From assembly GCA_963707835.1 (NCBI GenBank), contig CAVPRI010000001.1:496001-560000 (forward strand): 64,000 nucleotides of DNA, in the 5' to 3' direction. Under the pieces are notes generated by a model, which did no database searches, was not told the DNA's origin, and saw only the letters and a program-made list of their open reading frames with translations. Both the position numbers and the translations under genes were made by a program. This stretch comes from Bog-473 sp963707835. GTDB taxonomy: Bacteria; Actinomycetota; Acidimicrobiia; Acidimicrobiales; RAAP-2. Below, one piece after another: positions 27,320 through 36,105 of the stretch; within the stretch, counting starts at the first letter, position 1, and each line of letters starts with the position of its first letter.

Positions 27320-27940
27320 ATGCTCAAGGTCGTTGGTGCCGGAGTGGGGCGGACGGGGACGCACTCCTTGAAGCTGGCTTTCGAGCAGCTGCTCGGAGGA
27401 CCCTGTCACCACATGGTCGAGGTGTTCGCCCATCCAGACGAAGTGCCCGTGTGGACCGACGGCGTCGACGGGCGCCCCGTCGACTGGCGTGCCCTGATGG
27501 CTGGGTACGTGGCCCAGGTCGACTGGCCCGGTGCCAGCTTCTGGCCCGAGCTCTCCGAGGCCCACCCCGAAGCGCTGGTGGTGCTCTCGGTTCGTGATCC
27601 GGACGCGTGGTACACGAGCTGCGCGAACACGATCTTCGGCGGCCTACGCCTCGGCATGGAGCGGGGGGACGAGTGGATGGCGGCCATGTTCCGTCTCTTG
27701 GATCAGCGATTCAGCGATCGCGTCGAAGAGCGCGACGCCATGATCGCGGCCTTCGAGAGGCACAACGACGCGGTGCGGAGCGGCGTGCCGACAGATCGGT
27801 TGCTCGAGTGGCGGGCCGACGACGGGTGGGCTCCGCTGTGTGAGCGGCTGGGTGTCCCCGTGCCTCAGGAGCCGTTTCCGCATGTGAACACCACGGCCGA
27901 GTTCCGGGAGATGATGGGCCTCCCGCCGGTCGAGGCGTAG
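27320..27940 (+). CDS. Sulfotransferase family protein
   Basis: 206 residues from ATG 27320, after a GGAGGGGGAGG ribosome site. The PAPS 5'-phosphosulfate loop GAGVGRTGTHSLK is at residues 7-19 and the 3'-phosphate motif SVRDPDAWYTS is near residue 93. This matches the Sulfotransfer_4 group, which is widespread in actinobacteria with unknown acceptors. It would use PAPS from the cysD-cysNC operon 8 kb upstream. It is a single gene with 71 bases before it and convergence on the acyl-CoA dehydrogenase gene. Confidence 0.85.
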   Translation: MLKVVGAGVGRTGTHSLKLAFEQLLGGPCHHMVEVFAHPDEVPVWTDGVDGRPVDWRALMAGYVAQVDWPGASFWPELSEAHPEALVVLSVRDPDAWYTSCANTIFGGLRLGMERGDEWMAAMFRLLDQRFSDRVEERDAMIAAFERHNDAVRSGVPTDRLLEWRADDGWAPLCERLGVPVPQEPFPHVNTTAEFREMMGLPPVEA

Positions 27941-27958
27941 CCCGGATCACCCGGTGGC

Positions 27959-29709
27959 TCAGCCGGCGTCGCCGGCCAGCGCCGCATCGATCAGGTGGGG
28001 CCACGTCGGGTCGTCCTCGGGGAGGTTGCCGGCCGGGACGTGGCGGCGGAGGTAGAGCGCGGCGACCGCCTCCTTCTCCGAGCCGGGGCCCTCGTGTCCG
28101 GCCTCGGCGAGCAGGCAGGCTGCCTGGACCAGGCGGACCAGGAGATCGAGCAGTCTGCGGAACTGCGGTGCGGCGCCGATGCCGCCTCCGGCCTCGTTCC
28201 TCGCCGCGTCGACGGAGTGCCGCAGGCGCGCCTCGAGCGCGTCGAGCGCGGAGGAGATCTGCTCGACGTGGTGGGTGGGGGCGCCGGCGCCGCTCGCGCC
28301 GGCCAACTCGGCGCGCAGCCAGGCCAGCGTCGGCTCGAGGACGCCGTGACGGCCGCAGTCGCGGCGCACCTGCGCGCAGAGCACGTTGTGCGTGCCCTCC
28401 CAGCTCTCGAAGACCATGGCGTCGCGGTACAGGCGCGGCAACGGGGAGAAGTCCTCGATGGTGCCGTTCCCCCCGAGCACCTCGATCCCCTGGCGGGCCA
28501 CCTCGGTGGCCGAGACGGAGGTAACGTACTTGTTGGCGTTCACCAGCAGTCGGTACGCACCGGTGGCGACCTCGTCCCCCGTTCCCTCGTCGAGCCTGGC
28601 CAGCAGCGCGGTCAGAGCCATGGTGGAGGCCAGCGCCCCGTGCTCTTCGACCTTCATCAGGGCCAGCTGCTCGCGCACGGCGGGGAACAAGGCCACGGGA
28701 GCGCCGAACGCCCGGCGGTGGCGGGCGAAGGAGGAGGCCTCGAGGTAGGCCCGGCGCATGATGCCCGTCGAGCCCACGGCGTTGAGCCAGCGCGAGGTGT
28801 CCAGCAGCTCCTCCACGGCGACGTGGAACCCCTCGCTGATCGGCCCGATGGGCCAGGCCCGCGCACCGTCGAAGTCGATCTCGGCCGAAGCCAGGCCGCG
28901 GGTGCCGAGCTTGTCCTTGAGCCGTCTCATGCGGAATCCGTTCGGGGTCGACCCCTCGAGGAGGCGGGGGACCAGGAAGCAGCCCAGGCCGCGTGTCCCC
29001 TCGGGTGCTCCCTCCGGCCGGGCGGTGACCACGAACACGTCGGCGTCGGCCACGGAGCAGAACCACTTCTCCCCGCTGATGCGCCATGCGCCCGGGTGTC
29101 GGGGTCGGGGACCGCCCGCGCCGCGTTCGCCCCCACGTCCGATCCCCCCTGGACCTCGGTCAGGAACTGCGAGGCGCGTAGGCACCGGTCGTAGTCGGGC
29201 GTGGTGAGCCCGGGGAGGAAGCGCCGGCGTAGCTCGTGGCTGCCCCGGTTGGCCAGGGCGCGGATGGCCCCCTCGGTGCACACCACCGGGCAGGCGTGGC
29301 CACCCTCGCCGCAGTGGGTCAGCAGGTAGAAGCGCGTCGCCAGAGCGAAGGCCGGGGGCACGTCCGGTTGACCCGAGGCGGCGGCGAGGATCCCCGAGGA
29401 CCAGATGGCCCGGCCCGCCTCGGCATAGCCCGGGTGGAACTCGATCCGCTCCACCAGGCGCCCGATGCCGTCGAAGGGCACGTGCGCCGGGAGCTCACGG
29501 TGGGCCTCGAGCGTCACGACGGCCGGCTCCACAACGGTGGCGACGGCCTGGCCGAACGAGCGCAGCGCCGGCTCCAACCGCACCCGCACGGCCGGACCGG
29601 CCCGATGGTCGAGGACCCGGGCCAGGTTCGGGGTGGCGTCGTAGTAGTTGGCCGGCCGCGACGCCCACCAGGCGGCCAGGTCGCCCCGTCCCGGTTGCTC
29701 TGGGCTCAC
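27959..29709 (-). CDS. AidB-like acyl-CoA dehydrogenase, one frameshift
   Basis: The N-terminal frame starts at ATG 29709 and runs to about 29100 (motif SQFLTEVQGGSDVG near residue 187). The C-terminal frame, starting at WRISGEKWFCSVADADVFVV, continues to the stop at 27959. The joined protein is about 583 residues, the size of AidB/acyl-CoA dehydrogenase fusions. GIEVLGGNGTIEDF and ESWEGTHNVL in the C-terminal part are AidB-branch hallmarks. AidB protects DNA from alkylation, whereas relatives oxidise acyl-CoA; I do not choose between these. The break near 29100 lies in a G-rich stretch. It is divergent from padR with a 101-base gap. Confidence 0.8.
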
Positions 29710-29781
29710 GGTCTACCTCCCGGCCTCGCTCCCGGCCCGGAGTCTCGCGCCCCGGCCCGCCGGCGGGAGGAGGCGCTTGCC

Positions 29782-29804
29782 GAATATTCTAAATCGGATA
29801 TTCT
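29782..29804 (+). promoter_or_regulatory. Direct repeat operator / -10 region before padR
   Basis: GAATATTCT (29782) and GGATATTCT (29796) form a 9-bp repeat with a 14-bp period in an otherwise GC-rich gap. TATTCT at 29799 lies seven bases from the ATG at 29811, where a -10 box would make the transcript leaderless. This is a likely self-regulatory PadR site. Confidence 0.5.
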
Positions 29805-29810
29805 GTCCGT

Positions 29811-30503
29811 ATGGCACCTCGGTGGTCACGGTCCTCCCGGGCGAACCCGCTGGCGCTCGCCGTGCTGGTGAGCCTCTACGAGAAGCCCATGCACCCCTAC
29901 GAGGTGGCCCAGACCCTCCGGTCCCGGGCCAAGCACGAGAGCGTCCGCCTGAACTACGGCTCCCTGTACGCCGTGGTCGAGTCGCTCGAGAAGAAGGGGT
30001 TCATCAAGGCCACCGGCACGGTCCAGGAAGGCAAGCGCCCGCAGCGGACCGTGTACGCCATCACCGATCCGGGCGTGATCGAGATGACCGACTGGCTCAC
30101 CGAGCTGATCGGCACTCCGTCCAAGGAATACCCGGCCTTCATGGCCGGGCTCTCGTTCATCGCGGCGCTGCATCCCGACGACGCCCGGGCCGCGCTGCGA
30201 CGCCGGGCCGAGGCGCTCACCGTCCAGTTGGTCGCCCTGCGCGGCACCATGGACATGGCCCGTACGCTCGGATTGCCCCGGCTGTTCGCCCTCGAGGCCG
30301 AGTACGAGGAGGGACAGCTGCAGTCCGAGCTGCGGTTCGTCTCCGCCCTGGCCGACGAGATGGCGGACGACACGCTCGAGGGACTCGAGATGTGGCGGGC
30401 GTTCCACGGCGGGGAGTTCGATCCCGACGCGGTGCACTTCAGCTTCGAGCTGCCGCGTGAGACCGGAGCGGAGAGCGCATACGAAGGCGGAGAGAACGAA
30501 TGA
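29811..30503 (+). CDS. PadR-family transcriptional regulator
   Basis: 230 residues. The N-terminal winged helix is typical: LALAVLVSLYEKPMHPYEVA near residue 13, LNYGSLYAVVESLEKKGFI near 47 and the wing RPQRTVYAITDPG near 75. The C-terminal VirR-like part is helical and probably dimerises. No ribosome site is seen, which suits a leaderless start. It lies 25 bases upstream of an ABC exporter operon in the same direction, so it most likely represses that exporter and itself and is released by a drug-like ligand. Confidence 0.9.
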   Translation: MAPRWSRSSRANPLALAVLVSLYEKPMHPYEVAQTLRSRAKHESVRLNYGSLYAVVESLEKKGFIKATGTVQEGKRPQRTVYAITDPGVIEMTDWLTELIGTPSKEYPAFMAGLSFIAALHPDDARAALRRRAEALTVQLVALRGTMDMARTLGLPRLFALEAEYEEGQLQSELRFVSALADEMADDTLEGLEMWRAFHGGEFDPDAVHFSFELPRETGAESAYEGGENE

Positions 30504-30528
30504 GCACGACGAGAGGGGAGGCGGGAGC

Positions 30529-31570
30529 ATGAGCGAAGGACACGCGCTGATCGAGGCCGAGGGCCTGAGCAAGCGTTTCGGCAAGGTGCAGGCACTGGCG
30601 GGGCTGACCCTCAGCGTGCCGCCCGGCGAGCCGGTGGCCATCCTCGGGCCGAACGGCGCCGGCAAGACCACCTTCATCCGCATGGTGGCCACGCTGCTCG
30701 AGCCCGACACCGGGACGCTCCACGTCGACGGGTACAACGTGGCCCGCGACCCCATGGCAGTGCGCCGGCGCATCGGCCTGGCCGGCCAGTCCGCCGCGGT
30801 CGAGGAGATGATGAGCGGCCGGGAGAACCTCATGATGGTGGCCCGCCTCTACGGCCAGAGCTCCAAGCAGGCGGCGCGGCAGCGCGGATCGCATCCTCGA
30901 GCAGATCGACCTGACCAATGCGGCGGACCGCTACGTGAAGACCTACTCGGGCGGCATGCGCCGGCGGCTCGATCTCGGGGCCAGCCTGGTCGGCTCGCCG
31001 CGGCTCCTGCTCCTCGACGAGCCCACCACCGGGCTCGACCCGGGGAGCCGCAACGAGGTGTGGGACGGCATCCGGGCCATGGGCCGGGCGGGGACCGACA
31101 TCCTGCTCACCACCCAGTACCTCGACGAGGCGGACCGGCTGGCCAGCCTCGTCGTCATCATCGACGGCGGCCGGGTGATCGCCCAGGGGACGCCGGGCGA
31201 GCTCAAATCGCAGGTGGGCGCGGACCGGGTGGAGCTGCACACCGCCGACGCGGCCATCATGCAGCGCGCCGCCGAAGTGCTCGGTCGGGTCGGCGGGGCC
31301 GAGCCCACGGTCGACCCGGCCACCCGGCGGGCCTCGCTGGCCACGCCCGACGGGGCCAAGCTGCTCCCGCTGCTCATCCGCGCCCTCGACGACGCCGGCG
31401 TCACGGTCGAGGACATCGCCCTGCGCCGGCCCACGCTCGACGAGGTCTTCCTCTCGTTGACGGGAAGGGGCGCGGCAGCGGCCGTCGCCGACGGCACCCA
31501 TGCAAGAGCGGCCCACCCGAACGGGCATTCGAACCAGCACGACACCACCGAGAAGGAGCGCACCGCATGA
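30529..31570 (+). CDS. ABC exporter ATP-binding protein (DrrA-like), one frameshift
   Basis: ATG 30529, after a GAGGGGAGGCGGGAG ribosome region. Walker A GPNGAGKTT near residue 38 is in the first frame. The frame changes near 30880, and the second frame carries signature YSGGMRRRLDLG, Walker B LLLLDEPTTGLD and the H-loop region TTQYLDEADRL. The C-terminus ends in the DrrA-type RRPTLDEVFLSLTGR. The joined length is about 347 residues. The stop overlaps the permease ATG (ATGA at 31567). It pairs with the permease to export a lipophilic compound, under PadR control. The break is probably a consensus indel. Confidence 0.87.
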
Positions 31571-32409
31571 CCATGGACGTCACCCTCGACCCGGTCCTCC
31601 CGGCACCCCCCGGGGCCACCCTCAACAAGGGGGCCTCGTACCTGGTGGCCACCGGCCAGGTGGCACTGAGGACGCTCAAGAAGTTCATCCGCACGCCCAC
31701 GCTGATCATCGCCGGCACGGCCCAGGGCGTGCTGTTCCTGTTGATCTTCCGCTACGTCTTCGGCGGGGCGGTCTCGCACACGGGCAACCTCACCTACGTC
31801 GACTTCCTGGTGCCCGGGTTCGTGGTGACCGGCGTGCTGTTCCAGGGCATGGGCGCGGCGAGCGGCGTGGCCGACGACAAGGAGGGCGGCCTATTCGACC
31901 GGTTGCGCAGCCTCCCCATCCGCCTCCTGGCCATCGTGACCGGACGGGTCGGGGCCGACACGGCGCTGGTGGCGTGGGGCACATTCGTCATGACCATCGT
32001 GGGCTTCGCCGTCGGGTTCCGCATCGGCGGCACGGTGGCCGGCGCCATCGCCGCGTTCTGGCTCACCATCCTCTACGGCTTCGCCTTCGTGTGGATGTTC
32101 ATCTTCATGGGGCTCTCCGCCGGAAGTCCCCAGGCGGCGCAGAGCCTGGCCTTCCTCGTCTTCCCCCTCACCTTCGTCTCGTCGGCCTACGTGCCGGTGG
32201 CCACCATGCCCGGGTGGATGCAGGGGTTCGCCGAGCACCAGCCCATGACCCAGATGGTCAACACGGCGCGCATCCTGACCGGCGGGCCCAAGGCGGAGGC
32301 GTTGCTCGGGCACCCGCTCTCGACCTATCTCTACCCCTCGCTGTGGTGGACGATCGGGCTGGTGGCCGTGTTCGCCCCGCTGGCGGTCTGGAAGCTCAAG
32401 CGCTCCTAG
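31567..32409 (+). CDS. ABC-2 type permease (DrrB-like)
   Basis: 280 residues with six predicted membrane segments from about residue 40. The ABC-2 signature segment is around DKEGGLFDRLRSLPI near residue 106, and VSSAYVPVATMPGWMQGFAE near 205 is the typical fifth-loop motif. It forms the membrane half of the exporter with the upstream ATPase. Its TAG stop shares the palindrome CTAG (32406-32409) with the stop of the convergent DUF4268 gene. Confidence 0.88.
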   Translation: MTMDVTLDPVLPAPPGATLNKGASYLVATGQVALRTLKKFIRTPTLIIAGTAQGVLFLLIFRYVFGGAVSHTGNLTYVDFLVPGFVVTGVLFQGMGAASGVADDKEGGLFDRLRSLPIRLLAIVTGRVGADTALVAWGTFVMTIVGFAVGFRIGGTVAGAIAAFWLTILYGFAFVWMFIFMGLSAGSPQAAQSLAFLVFPLTFVSSAYVPVATMPGWMQGFAEHQPMTQMVNTARILTGGPKAEALLGHPLSTYLYPSLWWTIGLVAVFAPLAVWKLKRS

Positions 32410-33923
32410 CGCGGCGCTGCGCGCCGCTCGAAACCCTCGTCAGGGGGCTCGCCGGCGTGCGCGATCTCGCCGATGGCGCGGTGCATGCGCTCCTGGGCGT
32501 CCATCATCCAGTCGATGTAGAAGGCGTACTCCTCCGAGCGGGTGATGTCGCCCTCGCTGTAGTCGGCCACCCGGAAGGCGGATCGGTCGGGCAGGCGCTC
32601 CCAGGAGAGCGGTGCGCCGTAGAGGGTCTCGATCTGGTCGCGCTGGGTGTAGATGGCCTCGAACTGGGCCGCGCTGGCCTCGGGGGAGCCCAGGTCGATG
32701 AAGAAGTCCGAGCGCAGCCGGCCGCCGGCGGCGAAGCTCAGCCCGTAGTGGGTGCCCTTGAGCGGGGAGGGCAGGGTGATGAAGTTCTGGGCCGGCAGGG
32801 TGGACATCCGGGTCCAGTGGGGGTGGCGCAGCCGCACCTTCTCGAGCCAGCGTGACCAGAAGTCGCGGTAAAGGGCGCCCTTGCCGCCGCCGGCCGGGCT
32901 GGCCAGCTCGGCCAGGGTCCAGCCGCTGGTGTCGCGCCACCACGGGCTGCCGGCGTACTCCTGGCTGATCCCGGTGGCCAGCTCCATGATGCTGCGCACG
33001 AGCGCGGCGGGCGTATAGGCCAGCTTGTCGGCGTCCCACACCAGCGGCGCCGCCATGTTGTTCTGCCAGTAGGCCGTGCGCCGGGCCGGGTCGTCGTGGA
33101 GCCAGAGCTCGAGCTGGTTGCGCGTCTCGGGGTCGAGGTCCGAGGGCGGGCTCAGGGTGAGGACCGCGCCGTCGGCGATCGACTCGGTGGCCACCAGGCG
33201 GCGCACCGTGCTGGCGTCGTGCACGCGGCGCTTGGCCTCGGCCATCTCCTTGGCCAGCTGGCGCTCGGGGCTGATGGTGAACTCCTCGACCTCGCGCAGT
33301 GGGTAGAGCTTGCTGACCGAGACCATGGGCACGCTGCTCGACCCGGCCTGGTTGTACACGTAGGAGCGGAAGGCGCTGATCTGCATCAGGGTGATGTCGA
33401 GGCCCATCTCGCTCAGCCAGACCACGCTGGCGGTGACCAGTGGCGAGAAGTCGTGGGCCAGGAGCACCAGGCGGGGCCGGCGCAGCGATTCGGGGGACAT
33501 CTCGGGGGCGTGGGCCTGCAGCTCGGCCAGCGCTTCCTCGGGTGAGACGGGCGACTGGAGCCGGGCCTGGAAGCGGGCGTAGTGCCCGGCCAGCGACTCG
33601 GGGAGGAGCCGGCTGGCCATGGCGGCGTACTTGAGCGCGGCCACCTCGACGTCGGGTGTGCGGCTGCTCTTGAGCTCGGCCACCACCAGGCGGCCGTCGG
33701 CGCCGAGGCCGAGCACGTTGATGCGGTCCCGCCCGCCCACGGTCATCGGGAGGCCCTCGAACTCGAAGGTGATGACCTTCACGGCCTGCCCCAGGATCAT
33801 GGGGTTGGACAGGACCCACTCCTGCAAGTCGGCGCGCTCCTCGAGCCCCGCCTCCTCGAGCGAGATCATCTGGGCCGGCATCGCCACGGAGCCGGCCACG
33901 GTGAAGAGCATCTCCTCCGCCAT
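32406..33923 (-). CDS. DUF4268-type protein with PD-(D/E)XK-like N-terminal domain
   Basis: 505 residues from ATG 33923 (an in-frame ATG at 33956 is possible). Residues about 60-95 show the NucS-like nuclease core, RDRINVLGLGADGRLVVAEL followed directly by KSSR, with E-x-K present; the usual acidic residue in R-I-D-V-L reads Asn, so the catalytic Asp may be the preceding D or may be lost. The C-terminal ~150 residues (AYTPAALVRSIMELA onward, FFIDLGSPEASAAQFEAIY) match DUF4268, found in nuclease-like defence and repair proteins. It sits alone between two unrelated exporter operons. The function is unknown. Confidence 0.7.
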   Translation of the reverse strand: MAEEMLFTVAGSVAMPAQMISLEEAGLEERADLQEWVLSNPMILGQAVKVITFEFEGLPMTVGGRDRINVLGLGADGRLVVAELKSSRTPDVEVAALKYAAMASRLLPESLAGHYARFQARLQSPVSPEEALAELQAHAPEMSPESLRRPRLVLLAHDFSPLVTASVVWLSEMGLDITLMQISAFRSYVYNQAGSSSVPMVSVSKLYPLREVEEFTISPERQLAKEMAEAKRRVHDASTVRRLVATESIADGAVLTLSPPSDLDPETRNQLELWLHDDPARRTAYWQNNMAAPLVWDADKLAYTPAALVRSIMELATGISQEYAGSPWWRDTSGWTLAELASPAGGGKGALYRDFWSRWLEKVRLRHPHWTRMSTLPAQNFITLPSPLKGTHYGLSFAAGGRLRSDFFIDLGSPEASAAQFEAIYTQRDQIETLYGAPLSWERLPDRSAFRVADYSEGDITRSEEYAFYIDWMMDAQERMHRAIGEIAHAGEPPDEGFERRAAPR

Positions 33924-34028
33924 GTGTCCCGTCAGGGTAAGGCAGGTCGTGTGCACCCGCAGGAAGCGAAAGTCACGAAAAATGACAACGGCATCCCAAA
34001 AATGCTGTCCACGGCGGGTGCGTTGTCC

Positions 34029-34086
34029 GTCCGTTGTGCAAGTCCCTCACGCGGGATCGCCGCGCCGGGGAGCAGTCCGTTGTGCA
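34029..34086. repeat. 12-bp direct repeat pair upstream of the DUF4268 gene
   Basis: GTCCGTTGTGCA occurs exactly at 34029-34040 and 34075-34086, in the 210-base gap between the DUF4268 gene (start 33923, minus strand) and the end of the DrrB-like gene at 34134. The gap also has an AT-richer stretch (GAAAAATGACAA) near 33975. The repeats may be a regulator site for the DUF4268 gene. No further gene is seen in this gap. Confidence 0.6.
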
Positions 34087-34133
34087 TGTGTTGTGATTTC
34101 CCGCTGGACCACCCAGTGGGGCTCGCCCGGGGG

Positions 34134-34985
34134 CTACTCGGTGGTGCGCTTCTTGAAGACGTGCGCGGCCATCGGGCCGGCGACCGCCAGGATGGCGAAC
34201 GACCAGAGCAGGGCGGCGGTGACCGGGTGCTGCATGGGCCAGGCCTGGATCGACGCCGAGGGGTTGGGGTTCCCCCACAGGTCGCGGGCGCCGGCACAGA
34301 CCGCGCTCACCGGGTTCCAGTCGGCGATGGTCTGCATCCAGCCCGGCATGTGGGTGGTTGGGACCATGGCGTTGGAGATGAAGGCCAGAGGGAACAGCAC
34401 GATGAAGCCGATCGAGGCAGCCGACTCGGGGCTCTTGGAGTTCAGGCCCACGAGCGCGGCGACCCAGGTGAGGGCGTAGGCGAACAGGAGCACCAGGAGG
34501 AAGCCGGCCACGGTGCCGGCCAGGTTCGACTCGGGACGCCACCCGACCGCCAGCCCAACAATGGCCACGATGAACGCGCACAGACACGCTGTCATGAGGT
34601 CGGCCACCGAGCGCCCGACCAGCACCGCCGAGCGCCACATCGGCAAGGCCCGGAAGCGGTCGATCATGCCCTCGTGCAGGTCGGTGCTGAGCCCGACCGC
34701 GGTGCCCATGGTCGACGTCACCAGGTTGAGGGCCAGTAGGCCCGCGATGGCGTAATCGGTGTAGCTCCCGCCCCCCGGGATGGGGATGGCCCCGCCGAAG
34801 ATGTACACGAACAGGACAGTGAAGAGCACTGGCTGGATGGTGACGTCCGAGAGCTGCATCGGCTCGCGCGAGATGTGCACCAGGTTGCGCCGGGTCATGG
34901 CCCAGATGTCCGAGAGTGGGCCGAACCACCGGCCCGCGGGCGCGCGCAACGTGCCCGCTGCCGGTTGCAGTGCCGTGGTGGTCAT
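34134..34985 (-). CDS. ABC-2 type permease (DrrB-like)
   Basis: 283 residues with six membrane segments from about residue 50. The ABC-2 core around DLHEGMIDRFRALPMWRSAV lies near residue 102 and the FISNAMVPTTHMPGWMQTIA motif near 205. The start ATG overlaps the TGA of the ATPase gene (34982-34985). It forms an exporter with that ATPase, probably controlled by the divergent TetR regulator. It is similar in layout to the PadR-linked exporter at 31567, so the window carries two paralogous DrrAB pairs. Confidence 0.88.
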   Translation of the reverse strand: MTTTALQPAAGTLRAPAGRWFGPLSDIWAMTRRNLVHISREPMQLSDVTIQPVLFTVLFVYIFGGAIPIPGGGSYTDYAIAGLLALNLVTSTMGTAVGLSTDLHEGMIDRFRALPMWRSAVLVGRSVADLMTACLCAFIVAIVGLAVGWRPESNLAGTVAGFLLVLLFAYALTWVAALVGLNSKSPESAASIGFIVLFPLAFISNAMVPTTHMPGWMQTIADWNPVSAVCAGARDLWGNPNPSASIQAWPMQHPVTAALLWSFAILAVAGPMAAHVFKKRTTE

Positions 34986-35983
34986 ACCCGTGCCTCCTCG
35001 AGCTGGTGCGCGTCGTCGGCGATGGCCGACTCCTCTTCGATGTGACCCCCGGTGAGGGAGAAGAACACGTCGTCGAGCGAGGGCTGGCGCACCTCGATGT
35101 TGTCCACCACCACGCCGGCGTCGTCGAGGGCCCGCACCACGGCGGTGGCGAGCCCGGTCGAGCTGTTCACCGCGGCGACGAGTGTCCGTCCGCCGTCACT
35201 CAGGCGGATCTGGCCCACGGCCAGCGGCGCCATGGCGGCCGCCGCCGCGGGGTGCGGCTCGGCCAGCGTCACCCGGAGGTGGGCCGACCGGCTGGCCTCC
35301 TTGAGCTCGTGGGGCGTCCCGTCGGCGATCACCTTTCCGTGATCTATCACCACGATGCGGTTGGCCAGCGCGTCGGCCTCCTCGAGGTACTGGGTGGTCA
35401 ACAGCACGGTCACGCCCTCGGCGATCAGCTCGCGGACGGCGTCCCAGACGCGCTGGCGGCTGGTCGGGTCGAGGCCGGTGGTGGGCTCGTCGAGGAACAG
35501 CACGGGTGGGCGGGTCATGAGCGACGCCGCCAGGTCGAGCCGGCGGCGCATCCCACCCGAGTAGCCCTTGAGCACCCGGTCGGCGGCGTCGGTCAGCTCG
35601 AAGCGGGCCAGCAGTTCGGTGGCCCTGGCGCGCGCTGCGCCCCGGCCCAGGTGGGACAGCTCGCCCACCAGCGTCAGGTTCTGGCGCCCCGTCAGGAGCG
35701 GGTCGAGCGTGGCGTCCTGGGCGGCCACGCCGATGTTGCGCCGCACCTCTCCGGGGTGGCGCACCACGTCGATGCCGGCCACGTGCGCCGACCCCTCGTC
35801 GGGCAGGGCGAGCGTGGTCAGGATGCGCACGGCGGTGGTCTTGCCGGCGCCGTTCGGGCCGAGCAGCCCCAGGATGGTCCCGGCGGGCACGGCCAGGTCC
35901 ACGCCGGCCAGGGCCTCGGTGTCCCCGTAGCGCTTTTTCAGGCCCCTGGCCTCGATCATCAGCTCCGTGTCGGTGCCAGCCAT
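34982..35983 (-). CDS. ABC exporter ATP-binding protein (DrrA-like)
   Basis: 333 residues. Walker A GPNGAGKTT lies near residue 42, signature YSGGMRRRLDLAASL near 141, Walker B VLFLDEPTTGLDP near 161 and TTQYLEEADALANR near 195. The C-terminal DrrA domain has QPSLDDVFFSLTG near 311. It energises drug or lipid export through the overlapping permease gene. It is divergent from a TetR gene, and an operator copy begins only 7 bases upstream of its ATG. Confidence 0.92.
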   Translation of the reverse strand: MAGTDTELMIEARGLKKRYGDTEALAGVDLAVPAGTILGLLGPNGAGKTTAVRILTTLALPDEGSAHVAGIDVVRHPGEVRRNIGVAAQDATLDPLLTGRQNLTLVGELSHLGRGAARARATELLARFELTDAADRVLKGYSGGMRRRLDLAASLMTRPPVLFLDEPTTGLDPTSRQRVWDAVRELIAEGVTVLLTTQYLEEADALANRIVVIDHGKVIADGTPHELKEASRSAHLRVTLAEPHPAAAAAMAPLAVGQIRLSDGGRTLVAAVNSSTGLATAVVRALDDAGVVVDNIEVRQPSLDDVFFSLTGGHIEEESAIADDAHQLEEARV

Positions 35984-35989
35984 GGGTTC

Positions 35990-36058
35990 CTTACCTGCCG
36001 GTTAGTAGAGTGGTGCCGAGGAGTAGGGTATGCCTGGTACTTACCTGTCGTCAAGTAG
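35990..36058. promoter_or_regulatory. Pair of 19-bp TetR-type operators
   Basis: CTTACCTGCCGGTTAGTAG (35990-36008) and CTTACCTGTCGTCAAGTAG (36040-36058) match at 15 of 19 positions and are 50 bp apart, about five helical turns. The first is close to the ACTAACCGGCAGGT-type palindrome common for TetR proteins. One lies at the ABC gene start and the other 48 bases before the tetR start, so a TetR dimer pair could silence both genes. Confidence 0.65.
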
Positions 36059-36105
36059 AAATGAGGGCGAGATGAGGTCGTCATGGTGAGAGAGGTGAGG
36101 AGCCG

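Noticed and set aside
30457..32409. Apparent fusion of ABC ATPase and permease in one 650-residue frame
   Set aside because: The frame break near 30880 takes the ATPase C-terminus into another frame and the permease happens to share the first frame. Signature and Walker B motifs are lost in the fused reading. Two genes with an ATGA junction are the better explanation.
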